Source: an uncultured Terrimonas sp. (GTDB lineage Bacteria > Bacteroidota > Bacteroidia > Chitinophagales > Chitinophagaceae). From it: a stretch of 9,904 nt of DNA. The notes beneath the pieces are model-generated. The model saw only the letters and a list, made by a program, of their open reading frames with translations. It was not told where the DNA came from and searched no databases. The translations under genes were made by a program, and so were the position numbers. This document shows, piece by piece, positions 1-6,970 of this stretch. Location of the stretch: assembly GCA_946886925.1 (NCBI GenBank), contig CAMPJQ010000057.1, forward strand, positions 1 through 9,904, given 5' to 3'. The stretch's first letter is position 1, and every line of letters begins with the position of its first letter.

Positions 1-2
1 AA

Positions 3-65
3 CAAAAGGAGGTATTCATGAAATCTGCAGAATATTCATGGAAACCTTCGGTTAGTATCGCCTAA
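3..65 (+). CDS. Possible 3' end of an upstream gene (partial), or a 15-aa ORF
   Basis: This frame is open from the window edge to a TAA at 63-65 and ends in ...SWKPSVSIA. It could be the C-terminus of a gene that begins outside the window, which fits the intrinsic terminator about 40 nt downstream. Alternatively, the ATG at 18-20 lies behind an AAAGGAGGT stretch (6-14), a textbook Shine-Dalgarno sequence, and would give a 15-residue peptide. I recognise no family in so few residues. One other plus frame is also open from the edge, but it stops at 53-55. The sequence left of the window would decide. Confidence 0.3.
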   Translation, partial: QKEVFMKSAEYSWKPSVSIA

Positions 66-68
66 CCG
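49..68 (+). other. Perfect 7-bp hairpin over a stop codon
   Basis: CGGTTAG (49-55) pairs with CTAACCG (62-68) around a 6-nt loop, and two U-G pairs could extend the base of the stem. The right arm contains the TAA at 63-65. No U-tract follows, so this is not a terminator by itself. A second small stem, GGC-GAAA-GCC at 93-102 with a GNRA loop, comes next. With the terminator, the transcript end would carry three hairpins in a row. A role is not evident. Confidence 0.4.
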
Positions 69-104
69 GGCTTATTCCATAAAAATATCTGAGGCGAAAG
101 CCGG

Positions 105-134
105 AAGCCACCGATTAAAACCGGTGGCTTTTTT
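105..134 (+). terminator. Intrinsic (rho-independent) terminator
   Basis: AAGCCACCG (105-113) pairs perfectly with CGGTGGCTT (122-130) across an 8-nt loop, and the stem runs into six consecutive T residues (129-134). This is a strong plus-strand terminator for whatever gene lies upstream. The minus strand has no comparable U-run. It separates the upstream unit from the DUF1080 gene, which must therefore have its own promoter between about 135 and 277. Confidence 0.8.
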
Positions 135-178
135 AATGAATATTTTTTACAGGCAGCAATTTTAAAACACCAATGATA

Positions 179-210
179 TTTGTATATCAACAATGTTCAG
201 TAATATTATG
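179..210 (+). promoter_or_regulatory. Candidate Bacteroidota-type promoter for the DUF1080 unit
   Basis: A TTTG at 179-182 is followed 18 nt later by TAATATTATG (201-210), which loosely resembles the -33 TTTG / -7 TAnnTTTG promoter of Bacteroidota. The -7 match is imperfect and the region is AT-rich, so this is only a candidate. It lies after the terminator and about 70 nt before the first possible start codon, a suitable place for the first promoter of the block. No other structure was found between 135 and 277. Confidence 0.3.
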
Positions 211-277
211 AATTGAATAGCCAGACACTGAAATGCACCCCTGAAATAAATCCATTGTATAAAAAATTGTAGGCATT

Positions 278-967
278 ATGAAATCGAAATGCATTTTTGC
301 CGTGAACGGGAGAAACCCGTTCCGGTTATGGTCACCCATCAAAATGATTGTATGGATATTGCTTTATAGTACCGGTTTACATGCACAGGAGTCATCAGTT
401 AAAGCTGTTTCTCTTTTTGACGGCAAAACCCTGAAGGGCTGGAAAACCGTTGATCCGGCTCATCAGCAGCTTTGGTATGTTAAAGACAGTGTGATGATGT
501 GCGGTGATGGCATCAATACAATACCATCAAACACCTACCTGCATACAGATAAGGAATATGGTGATTTTGAATTCCGTTGCCTGTTTCGATTATCGGGCGA
601 TGAAAAAACCGGTATGATCAATAGCGGTATTCAATACCGTTCAAAAATAACCAACGGCGAAAATGTGGGTTACCAGGCCGATATCGGTAATGGTTATTGG
701 GGAGATATTTATGATGAGCATCGCCGGGGTAAATTGGTTGGCGGAGATCTCAGCATTTTACATCGCCTGTTAAAACCCGATGGCTGGAACAGTTATATCA
801 TAAGGGTCAAAGGCAAATATCATGAACTGTACATAAATGGTGTTAAAACCTGCGAATACACAGAGAAAGATCCTCAAATTCCTTCTACAGGTGTGATCGC
901 TGTTCAAATACACAGCGGAGGCGCCGGTATTGTTGAGTTCCGCGATCTTACGATTACTGAATTGTAG
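278..967 (+). CDS. DUF1080 (3-keto-disaccharide hydrolase family) exported protein
   Basis: This is a single DUF1080 (PF06439) domain of the jelly-roll, concanavalin-like fold, with an N-terminal export signal. Family signatures are visible: the opening SLFDGKTLKGWK, then YGDFEFRCLFRL, NSGIQYRS, GYQADIG, WGDIYDEHRRGKL, a WNSYIIRVKG strand and the closing VEFRDLTITEL. Characterised members hydrolyse 3-keto-glycosides made by a sugar 3-dehydrogenase; activity here is inferred from the family. The 229-residue length fits a one-domain member. The start is uncertain. ATG 278 gives a 22-residue extension before the hydrophobic segment, while ATG 344 (Met23) gives a compact signal peptide that would be cut after Ala36 (GLHA/QES). 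It is followed after 138 nt by the cytochrome dehydrogenase, a plausible partner that could make the keto-sugar. Confidence 0.87.
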   Translation: MKSKCIFAVNGRNPFRLWSPIKMIVWILLYSTGLHAQESSVKAVSLFDGKTLKGWKTVDPAHQQLWYVKDSVMMCGDGINTIPSNTYLHTDKEYGDFEFRCLFRLSGDEKTGMINSGIQYRSKITNGENVGYQADIGNGYWGDIYDEHRRGKLVGGDLSILHRLLKPDGWNSYIIRVKGKYHELYINGVKTCEYTEKDPQIPSTGVIAVQIHSGGAGIVEFRDLTITEL

Positions 968-1105
968 GTGTGATTTGAAGGAAGCGGGTAGATAGTGGTG
1001 ATTCACTATACACATTTCTCACCTTCATATTTGATACAGCAATTGCTCCTTACAACAGAAGAACACCACAAACCCTGATCTTTTATTATTTACAATTTTC
1101 AACAC

Positions 1106-4100
1106 ATGAAATTTCCCGGACTCCTTCTTGTATTTACAAGCCTGTTTTTTATTTCCGCACCAGTAACAGAAAGCACACAAAAGATGCCGCCAGACAAGAT
1201 CAATTCACCCGAAGAAGAACTGGCGGGCTTCAGTGTGCCTGAAGGTTTTGTGGTAGAGTTGGTAGCAAGTGAAAGAGATGGTATTGTTAACCCGATTGAT
1301 CTCACGTTTGACGATGCCGGAAGATTGTGGACGCAAACAGCAAAAATGTATCCGCTTGACCCGGTTGCAGACATTCAGTGGAATGAATTACTGAAGCTGA
1401 TGGATGATCCCGAGGCGCAGCGCAATCACCCGAGCTTTAAACGTATTCTTGATTTGTACCAGGGTAAAACAAAAGGCACAGACCAGGTGCTTGTGCTCTC
1501 CGGGTTATACGGTAGCAGCCCCGTTAAAACGGAAGTTTGGGCCGATGGGCTTACAATACCCATGAGCATACTGCCTTATAAAGACGGGGCTTATGTAGCA
1601 CAGGGGTCAGAACTTTTTTTCCTGCGGGACAGCGACAACGATGGCAAAGCGGATCAGCGTATCCCATTGCTCACCGGCTTCGGCTTTACCGATACCCATA
1701 CAATGGCACACGTGCTGATGAGGGCGCCGGGCAACTGGATCAATTTCAGTCACGGAGCGCTTAATAAGGGAGAAGTGTCTTCCCTGACAAGCGATGTAAA
1801 AATGAGAATGGACTACAGTAAGATCGCCAGGTTTTCAATGGATGCCAAAAAGCTGGAACTGGTAAATGCCGGTTTAAACAATATCTGGGGCTATCAACTC
1901 CGGAACAACGGCCAGTGGTATGGTTGCGAAGCCAATGACCTGGGGTATTCCGTTGTTCCTATGGAACCGGGCACAGGATTTCCCGGCATTGGAAACGAAC
2001 GCTTGCGCACATATCAGCCATGGATGCCCGAACTGTACAAATTTAGGGTAGGCGGCACCGGTATATCCGGACTTGCTTTCGCCGATGACCTTTCGGGATC
2101 TTTTCCGGCTGAGTGGAAGAACGTGGCTTTTTTGGCCAACCCTATCACCAGTACGGTTAACGCTGTTCAAGTTACCCGCAATGCCGATGGAACCGTTAGT
2201 GCAAAACATTTACCCGACCTGCTTACTTCCAAAGACAAGTGGTTCCGCCCGGTGAATATGGAGTTTGGTCCCGATGGTTGTTTGTATATAGCCGACTGGT
2301 ACAATAAGATCATCTCTCACAATGAAATTCCAACTACTCATCCCGACAGGGATAAATCACATGGCCGCATCTGGCGCATCCGCCATAAAAGTCAGCAGCC
2401 CCGCGATGTTCCCGATTATTACAATGTTAAAACAGAATATCTGGTAAAAGGATTACAATCACCATCTCTTTGGGAAAAACGTGCAGCATGGCACCAGATT
2501 ACGGACAGACCTTTCACGGAAACACAAAAACTGGCACAGCCGCTTGTACAACTGGCAGCAGATGCCGGCCAGGATGAGATTACCCGCATTCATGCACTCT
2601 GGTCATTAGAAGGGATCAAACATTATGATGCTGCATTATTACAGGCGTTGTTGCAAAGTCCGGCCAATGATCTGCGTCGTGAGGCAGTGCGTTCTTTAAG
2701 CAGCTTTTCACCCGGCACGGCAGCAGTGGCAGCATATTTAAAAGATGCAGTTGAAGATAAAAATCCCATGGTGCGTGCACAGGTGCTTCGTACGCTTGAT
2801 GAATTGGGAACGGCAAATGAGGCTACCATTGATATACTGGTTCATGCTTCAAAACCGGCGCTTGAAGGCAATGCCATGGGCGGCGCTTATGAAAGAAGTT
2901 TTGAACGTTTCCTTGCCCGTAAAGCATTGGAGAAATACCCCAATGAATTACAGGCCTATCTTAATAGCCCCACTGCGGAAAAAATGAATGGTGATCATCT
3001 GCTTTGGGCTATCCAGGCATTGCCTGCCGGGCAAAAAGAAGCGGCCTTTCTGAAATTATGGCCACGCCTCGGTATCAGCAAGCTTGATGAACCTGGCTTC
3101 GTATTTGTTGCCGGCATGCTGAACAATACAACCATTTTTGAAACTGTAAAGCCCATTATTCACAATGGCGATAATGCTGCTTTATACACAGGGTTTGCTT
3201 TGCAAAATCAGTCGCAATTGCAATCACCCGAACTGGCTGTTATGCTCCGGGAGCCGGTAACCAAATTATTACACAGTCGTTCGGAAAAAGATGTTAACCT
3301 GGCGCTGGATGCCGTTGGCCGTTTTAATATTGAACAGGTACGCGATGCCGTTGTTGCCCGTATCAATGATCAATCGTCTGAAAAAACAGTACAATCAGCA
3401 TTGAAGGCATTAGAAAACAATCCGACGCTCAACAAAGATATTTTCGCCCGTGCTGTAAAGAATCAAAAACTTGGTTTTGGCATCAGAGCGGCGGCACTCG
3501 GCAGTCTGGCAAAAGCAGACAAGGCTTCGGCACTCGGCATCGCGCAACAATGGGTTTCCCAACTTAATACAGTAAAGAAGAGTGAGCTCGTAACAGCATT
3601 ATCCGCATCAGAGCAGGGCGCAGCATTGCTGTTGGATATGTATGAAAAGAAACGGCTGGCACTGGCATCATTCGATTTGCCCGCGGCTGAACGCATCCGC
3701 AATAGCAATAAGGAAGATCCCCGGGCCGTTGCCATGTGGGATGCCGTGAAAAACAGGTATGAAGCGGAAAGAAAGGCTTTCAGGTCAAAGCTCACAAAAT
3801 ACATGGCTATTGCTGAAAAGAAAGGAGGCGATGCAAAAGCTGGGAAAGTGCTTTTCCAAACCTGCCTGTTGTGTCATAAAGTAGGCAGCGAAGGAAAAAA
3901 TATCGCACCTGCATTAGATGGTTCGGCAAGCCGTGAAAATGAAGCTTTGCTTACCGCCATCCTCGACCCCGATGCCGCGGTGGAATCCAATTACGCCGTT
4001 TACCGCGTTACCAAAAAAAATGGCAGCACCACAGAAGGTTATCTTGTCAATAAAAATGACCGGGGCACAACCATCGCTTTTATGGGCGGCAGCCAGGTTT

Positions 4101-4231
4101 TTGTTGAGGCGGGTGCTATCCAAAGCCAGGGCTTTTTAGGAGGGCGTTCATTTATGGTTAAGGGGCTAATTGATCACTATTCTGATAAACAGGTATCGGA
4201 TCTGCTGGCTTATATACGCACACTTAAATAA
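1106..4231 (+). CDS. PVC-type exported dehydrogenase with HEAT-like repeats and C-terminal cytochrome c domain
   Basis: This 1041-residue protein has three parts. A signal peptide (about residues 1-18) leads into a beta-propeller dehydrogenase-like domain (about 40-430) of the type first named in Pirellula and Verrucomicrobium. It carries an EF-hand-like calcium loop DSDNDGKAD (175-183) and the signature RPVNMEFGPDG...IADWYN (381-400). A helical HEAT/ARM-like region follows (about 440-870), for example RIHALWSLEGI and RREAVRSLSS. The C-terminal c-type cytochrome domain (about 905-1041) binds heme through CLLCH (920-924), with Met1017 in RSFM as probable distal ligand. Such proteins are thought to oxidise sugars or alcohols in the periplasm and pass electrons to the heme, but substrates are mostly unproven. 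Its stop lies 7 nt before the Dabb gene, so co-transcription is likely. The family is typical of Planctomycetes and Verrucomicrobia but also common in Bacteroidota. Confidence 0.9.
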   Translation: MKFPGLLLVFTSLFFISAPVTESTQKMPPDKINSPEEELAGFSVPEGFVVELVASERDGIVNPIDLTFDDAGRLWTQTAKMYPLDPVADIQWNELLKLMDDPEAQRNHPSFKRILDLYQGKTKGTDQVLVLSGLYGSSPVKTEVWADGLTIPMSILPYKDGAYVAQGSELFFLRDSDNDGKADQRIPLLTGFGFTDTHTMAHVLMRAPGNWINFSHGALNKGEVSSLTSDVKMRMDYSKIARFSMDAKKLELVNAGLNNIWGYQLRNNGQWYGCEANDLGYSVVPMEPGTGFPGIGNERLRTYQPWMPELYKFRVGGTGISGLAFADDLSGSFPAEWKNVAFLANPITSTVNAVQVTRNADGTVSAKHLPDLLTSKDKWFRPVNMEFGPDGCLYIADWYNKIISHNEIPTTHPDRDKSHGRIWRIRHKSQQPRDVPDYYNVKTEYLVKGLQSPSLWEKRAAWHQITDRPFTETQKLAQPLVQLAADAGQDEITRIHALWSLEGIKHYDAALLQALLQSPANDLRREAVRSLSSFSPGTAAVAAYLKDAVEDKNPMVRAQVLRTLDELGTANEATIDILVHASKPALEGNAMGGAYERSFERFLARKALEKYPNELQAYLNSPTAEKMNGDHLLWAIQALPAGQKEAAFLKLWPRLGISKLDEPGFVFVAGMLNNTTIFETVKPIIHNGDNAALYTGFALQNQSQLQSPELAVMLREPVTKLLHSRSEKDVNLALDAVGRFNIEQVRDAVVARINDQSSEKTVQSALKALENNPTLNKDIFARAVKNQKLGFGIRAAALGSLAKADKASALGIAQQWVSQLNTVKKSELVTALSASEQGAALLLDMYEKKRLALASFDLPAAERIRNSNKEDPRAVAMWDAVKNRYEAERKAFRSKLTKYMAIAEKKGGDAKAGKVLFQTCLLCHKVGSEGKNIAPALDGSASRENEALLTAILDPDAAVESNYAVYRVTKKNGSTTEGYLVNKNDRGTTIAFMGGSQVFVEAGAIQSQGFLGGRSFMVKGLIDHYSDKQVSDLLAYIRTLK

Positions 4232-4238
4232 AAATATT

Positions 4239-4544
4239 ATGGTGAGACATTTCGGGGTGTTTAAATTTAAACCTGGAATCAACGAAGAACAGATAGACCA
4301 ATGCTTTCGTACAATGAAAGATATGGTGGGAAAGATTGACGGGCTGATGGATATGGAATATGGACCATACAACAGCACGGAGGGATTAAACGAAGATTTC
4401 ACTCACGGGTTTGTTATGACATTTGATACATTAGAATCGCGCGACGCTTATCTTCCGCATCCTGTTCATGAAACGGTGAAGGAATTTGTTGTGCCCAAAT
4501 TGGAACGGGTGATCGTATTTGATATCAATGTACCACAGGTTTAA
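4239..4544 (+). CDS. Dabb (stress-responsive alpha/beta barrel) family protein
   Basis: A 101-residue cytoplasmic protein of the Dabb family (PF07876), a dimeric ferredoxin-like alpha/beta barrel. Typical features are the opening beta strand MVRHFGVFKFKPG, the central GFVMTFDTLESRDAYL, the PHPVHE motif with its conserved histidines, and a last strand VIVFDINV. The family includes stress-induced plant proteins and small cyclases or isomerases, so a catalytic or ligand-binding role is possible but not shown. The frame stays open upstream to 4170, inside the preceding gene. I chose the ATG at 4239 because it starts exactly at the conserved first strand, gives the usual family length, and lies 7 nt after the previous stop. 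The Tm-1-like gene begins 30 nt downstream. Confidence 0.87.
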   Translation: MVRHFGVFKFKPGINEEQIDQCFRTMKDMVGKIDGLMDMEYGPYNSTEGLNEDFTHGFVMTFDTLESRDAYLPHPVHETVKEFVVPKLERVIVFDINVPQV

Positions 4545-4574
4545 CGTATTGTAATTTCAATTCGAAAATAAATC

Positions 4575-5807
4575 ATGCTTACCAACAATAAAGCTATTTT
4601 AATCCTGGGTTGTTTTGATACCAAGGGCGAAGATTTTGCTTTTCTGCGAAGTTGTATTATAGCGCAGGGAGAAAAAGTGATAACGATGAATACCGGGGTT
4701 ATGGGAACTACGAAAGATTTCCCGGTTGATATAGAGTCAGACCAGGTAGCCCTGGAAGCAGATTATTCAATTGCAGCATTGAGGGAATCGGATGACCGCG
4801 GGAAAGCGGTAGACATAATGGGCAGGGGAGCAGCGAAAATTGCAGCCAGATTAGTAGCCCAAAACAAAATTAAAGCGGCCATTGGCATGGGCGGCGGAGG
4901 TGGCACCTATATCGCGCTTTCTGCCATGCAGGAAATTCCGTTGGGTATACCCAAGCTTTGCTTAAGTACGCTGGCCGCAAAAGACCTGTCGCGGCAAATG
5001 GGAAGTAAAGATATTATTCTGATGCCTTCCATTGTTGATGTGGCAGGATTGAATAGTATCAGCAGACTTTTAATCAGGCGGGCAGCAGTGGCAATTTGCG
5101 CCGTTTCGGAAATAACAGAAGAAAAAGAAAATACTGTTGCCGGCACCATTGCCATCAGTATGTTTGGCAATACTTCGGCCTGTGTAAACCAGTGTAGTGA
5201 GCTGCTGCGGAAGGAGGGCTATGAAGTACTGGCTTTTCATGCCAATGGTGTGGGAGGTAAAACAATGGAGTCGCTCATCCGCGAAGGCTGTTTTGATGCC
5301 GTTTTAGACGTTACCACTACCGAGCTTGCGGATGATCTGTGCGGAGGTATTTGCAGTGCGGGACCCGACAGGCTGAACGCTGCTGCTGAAATGGGCATTC
5401 CCCTGGTAGTAGTGCCCGGCTGTTTGGATATGGTGAATTTTGCGCAACCGGATACAGTGCCGGCACAATTCCAATCCCGTGAAATGTACAACTGGGCGCC
5501 GGATGTAACTTTAATGCGAACGAATAAAGAGGAGAATAAAATACTGGGTGAAAGACTGGCGCAGAAAATCAACCGTTCGCGTGCACCGGTAAAGGTTTTA
5601 TTGCCGGCAAAAGGCATTTCGCAGGTAGACTCTGAAGGAGGAATTTTTTACCGGCCGGAAATTAACCGGGATTTATTTGATTCAATTAAAGAAAATACCA
5701 AAGCAACAATAGAGGTTATTGAAACGGACATGCATATTAATGATCCGGAATTTTCGGTTATGCTGGTAAGTAGATTGTTGGGTATGATGGGAAAGCAGAA
5801 GGAATAG
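4575..5807 (+). CDS. Tm-1-like ATP-binding protein (UPF0261 family)
   Basis: A 410-residue full-length UPF0261 member, homologous to the N-terminal half of tomato Tm-1, where this half binds ATP and the tobamovirus replication protein. Diagnostic segments are the start ILILGCFDTKGEDFAFL, the glycine-rich loop GMGGGGGTY (104-112), MPSIVDVAGLN, FHANGVGGKTMESL, DVTTTELADDLCGG, VPGCLDMVNF (281-289), REMYNWAPDVTLMRTN and LLPAKG. No signal peptide or membrane segment is seen, so it should be cytoplasmic. The chemical role of bacterial members is not established to my knowledge. The next gene encodes a protein matching the C-terminal half of plant Tm-1, so the two probably act together. Start ATG 4575 sits directly before the first strand; the leader is A-rich and lacks a Shine-Dalgarno sequence. 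Confidence 0.9.
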   Translation: MLTNNKAILILGCFDTKGEDFAFLRSCIIAQGEKVITMNTGVMGTTKDFPVDIESDQVALEADYSIAALRESDDRGKAVDIMGRGAAKIAARLVAQNKIKAAIGMGGGGGTYIALSAMQEIPLGIPKLCLSTLAAKDLSRQMGSKDIILMPSIVDVAGLNSISRLLIRRAAVAICAVSEITEEKENTVAGTIAISMFGNTSACVNQCSELLRKEGYEVLAFHANGVGGKTMESLIREGCFDAVLDVTTTELADDLCGGICSAGPDRLNAAAEMGIPLVVVPGCLDMVNFAQPDTVPAQFQSREMYNWAPDVTLMRTNKEENKILGERLAQKINRSRAPVKVLLPAKGISQVDSEGGIFYRPEINRDLFDSIKENTKATIEVIETDMHINDPEFSVMLVSRLLGMMGKQKE

Positions 5808-5813
5808 TTATGA

Positions 5814-5824
5814 ATAAACAAATA
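5814..5824 (+). repeat. 11-bp direct repeat, left copy
   Basis: ATAAACAAATA here is identical to 6017-6027. This copy lies just after the stop codon of the Tm-1-like gene, the other just before the start codon of the TIM-barrel gene. Together they bracket a 192-nt segment that holds two palindromes. This looks like a target-site duplication or a recombination scar, although a chance match in AT-rich DNA cannot be excluded. Confidence 0.5.
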
Positions 5825-5879
5825 TTTTGGACGGTTGATGGATATGTTCAATGAAGTGCTGAAAGTAAAAGTGTGCGAC

Positions 5880-5909
5880 GCCCGTCCGAACGGATTCATC
5901 CAGACGGGC
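5880..5909 (+). repeat. GC-rich palindrome with 7-bp arms
   Basis: GCCCGTC (5880-5886) pairs perfectly with GACGGGC (5903-5909) around a 16-nt loop. No U-tract follows on the plus strand, so it is not a standard terminator. It lies in the spacer between the Tm-1-like and TIM-barrel genes and could be part of an inserted element or a stabilising or processing hairpin in the operon transcript. Confidence 0.45.
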
Positions 5910-5975
5910 AACCGGGGTTTCATTGGTGCACAAAAGTTGGGCACATAAAAAATATCGCGCCGGTTCTATCGCCCC

Positions 5976-5994
5976 GGTTCGTGTCTCACGAACC
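5976..5994 (+). repeat. REP-like perfect palindrome
   Basis: GGTTCGTG (5976-5983) pairs with CACGAACC (5987-5994) around the 3-nt loop TCT, an 8-bp perfect stem. On the minus strand it reads GGTTCGTGAGACACGAACC. Palindromes centred on GTGAGACAC are, as I recall, scattered between genes of many Bacteroidota genomes; that link is from memory and not checked. No T-run follows on the plus strand, so it is not a normal intrinsic terminator. It lies 36 nt before the TIM-barrel start codon. Confidence 0.5.
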
Positions 5995-6016
5995 TGAATT
6001 CCTAAAAAGTAAAAAC

Positions 6017-6027
6017 ATAAACAAATA
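6017..6027 (+). repeat. 11-bp direct repeat, right copy
   Basis: ATAAACAAATA is identical to the left copy at 5814-5824 and ends 3 nt before the ATG of the TIM-barrel gene. If one copy and the intervening segment are removed, the gap between the two genes falls from 223 to 20 nt. Confidence 0.5.
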
Positions 6028-6030
6028 ATT

Positions 6031-6912
6031 ATGGCAAATCCATGGACAGGAAAGGGAAATCCTTATACGAAGCAGGAAGTAAGGGAACGGTTACAAAAAA
6101 CGGTTAATCAAAACAAAGCGATCATTGCCGCGGGTGCAGGCACCGGCATCAGCGCTAAATTTATTGAGAAAGGTGGTGCAGACCTCATCATTATATATAA
6201 CTCAGGCAGGTTCCGCATGGCCGGGCATGGTTCTACTGCCGGCTTAATGGCTTATGGAGATGCCAATGCGGAAGCCATGAATATCGGTGAGTTTGAAGTG
6301 CTGCCGGTGGTAGAGGAAATTCCCGTGATTTGCGGTGTGCATGGCTCCGATCCCCGCCGCAGGATGTGGCATCATTTATTAAAAGTGAAGGAAATGGGTT
6401 TTTCGGGCGTCAATAATTTTCCTACGCACTGTATTGTTGACGGTCATTTCAGACAGGTTTTGGAAGAAACGGGGATGGGCTTTGAGAAAGAAGTGGAAAT
6501 GGTGCGGCTTGCCACTAAAATGGATCTCTTCTCTATTGTGTATGTAGCCAGGGCGGAAGAAGCTGCGCAAATGGCGGAAGCAGGTGCGGATGCTATTATT
6601 TCACATGTTGGTACTACGGTAGGCGGATCAGTAGGCGTTACAGGCGCTTCCTGTACAATGGACGATGCCATAGAACGCACCCGTGAAATTATGGAAGCGG
6701 GAAAAAAAGTAAATCCCGGTATTTTTTTCCTGGCGCATGGCGGACCTATTAACACACCTGAAGATGTACGTGTAGTATTGGATAAAACCGATGTACATGG
6801 CTTTGTTGGCGCTTCCTCACTTGAACGGATGGGCGTTGAAAAATCCTTAACTGACCTTACGAGAAAATTCAAGTCGCTTACTTTGCAAAATAAAAATAAA
6901 GGCGAACTATAA
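6031..6912 (+). CDS. Phosphoenolpyruvate hydrolase family TIM-barrel protein
   Basis: A 293-residue TIM barrel of the PEP_hydrolase family (PF09370), the family that also forms the C-terminal half of plant Tm-1. Visible signatures are GAGTGISAKFIEKGGADLI, NSGRFRMAGHGS (57-68), AYGDAN, a GVHGSDP strand, GFSGVNNFPTHCIVDG, RQVLEETGMGF, SHVGTTVGGSVG, the phosphate-type loop AHGGPI (235-240) and GASSLERMGVE (260-270). Despite the family name, I know of no firm proof that such proteins hydrolyse PEP; the substrate should be treated as unknown. No export signal is seen, so it should be cytoplasmic like its Tm-1-like neighbour. The ATG at 6031 is directly followed by the family's usual N-terminus. 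The sulfatase start lies 58 nt after its stop. Confidence 0.9.
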   Translation: MANPWTGKGNPYTKQEVRERLQKTVNQNKAIIAAGAGTGISAKFIEKGGADLIIIYNSGRFRMAGHGSTAGLMAYGDANAEAMNIGEFEVLPVVEEIPVICGVHGSDPRRRMWHHLLKVKEMGFSGVNNFPTHCIVDGHFRQVLEETGMGFEKEVEMVRLATKMDLFSIVYVARAEEAAQMAEAGADAIISHVGTTVGGSVGVTGASCTMDDAIERTREIMEAGKKVNPGIFFLAHGGPINTPEDVRVVLDKTDVHGFVGASSLERMGVEKSLTDLTRKFKSLTLQNKNKGEL

Positions 6913-6970
6913 TAGTACATGAGCTGAGCCCGTGAATATACAGGCATGGTATCTATATGACAGAATAATC

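Larger units (their letters stand above)
5825..6016. other. Intergenic segment between direct repeats, possible small non-autonomous insertion
   Basis: This 192-nt stretch interrupts the spacing between two functionally linked genes. Its core (about 5875-5995) looks more GC-rich than the AT-rich ends and contains two palindromes (5880-5909 and 5976-5994). No convincing terminal inverted repeats were found at its edges and no transposase is encoded. A 36-codon ORF (5838-5948, starting MDMFNEVLKVK) crosses the first palindrome; it has no recognisable homology and may be a gene remnant or chance. The segment could be a MITE-like or REP-like element, a regulatory element, or an RNA-processing site between the two cistrons. 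Confidence 0.4.

Noticed and set aside
91..134. Possible cobalamin-type or other riboswitch, suggested by GAAAGCC and GCCACC stretches
   Set aside because: The order and spacing of the conserved boxes do not match, and the structure is fully explained by a small hairpin plus an intrinsic terminator.
992..1009. Hairpin ATAGTG/CACTAT between the DUF1080 and dehydrogenase genes as a terminator
   Set aside because: It has only six mostly weak base pairs and no U-tract. It does not convincingly split the block.
4170..4238. Upstream extension of the Dabb gene
   Set aside because: It overlaps the end of the dehydrogenase gene, and the conserved family N-terminus begins at the 4239 ATG.
5810..5854. 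14-codon ORF starting just after the Tm-1-like stop
   Set aside because: It is very short with no recognised homology, and it runs through the proposed insertion junction.
5648..5944. Minus-strand ORF of 98 codons over the end of the Tm-1-like gene and the spacer
   Set aside because: Most of it is antisense to a well-supported gene, and its start lies inside the palindromic spacer. It has no recognisable domain.
6932..6970. GTG start giving a 13-residue longer sulfatase
   Set aside because: The ATG at 6971 begins a normal signal peptide directly. The extension would put a non-typical polar and aromatic stretch in front of it.
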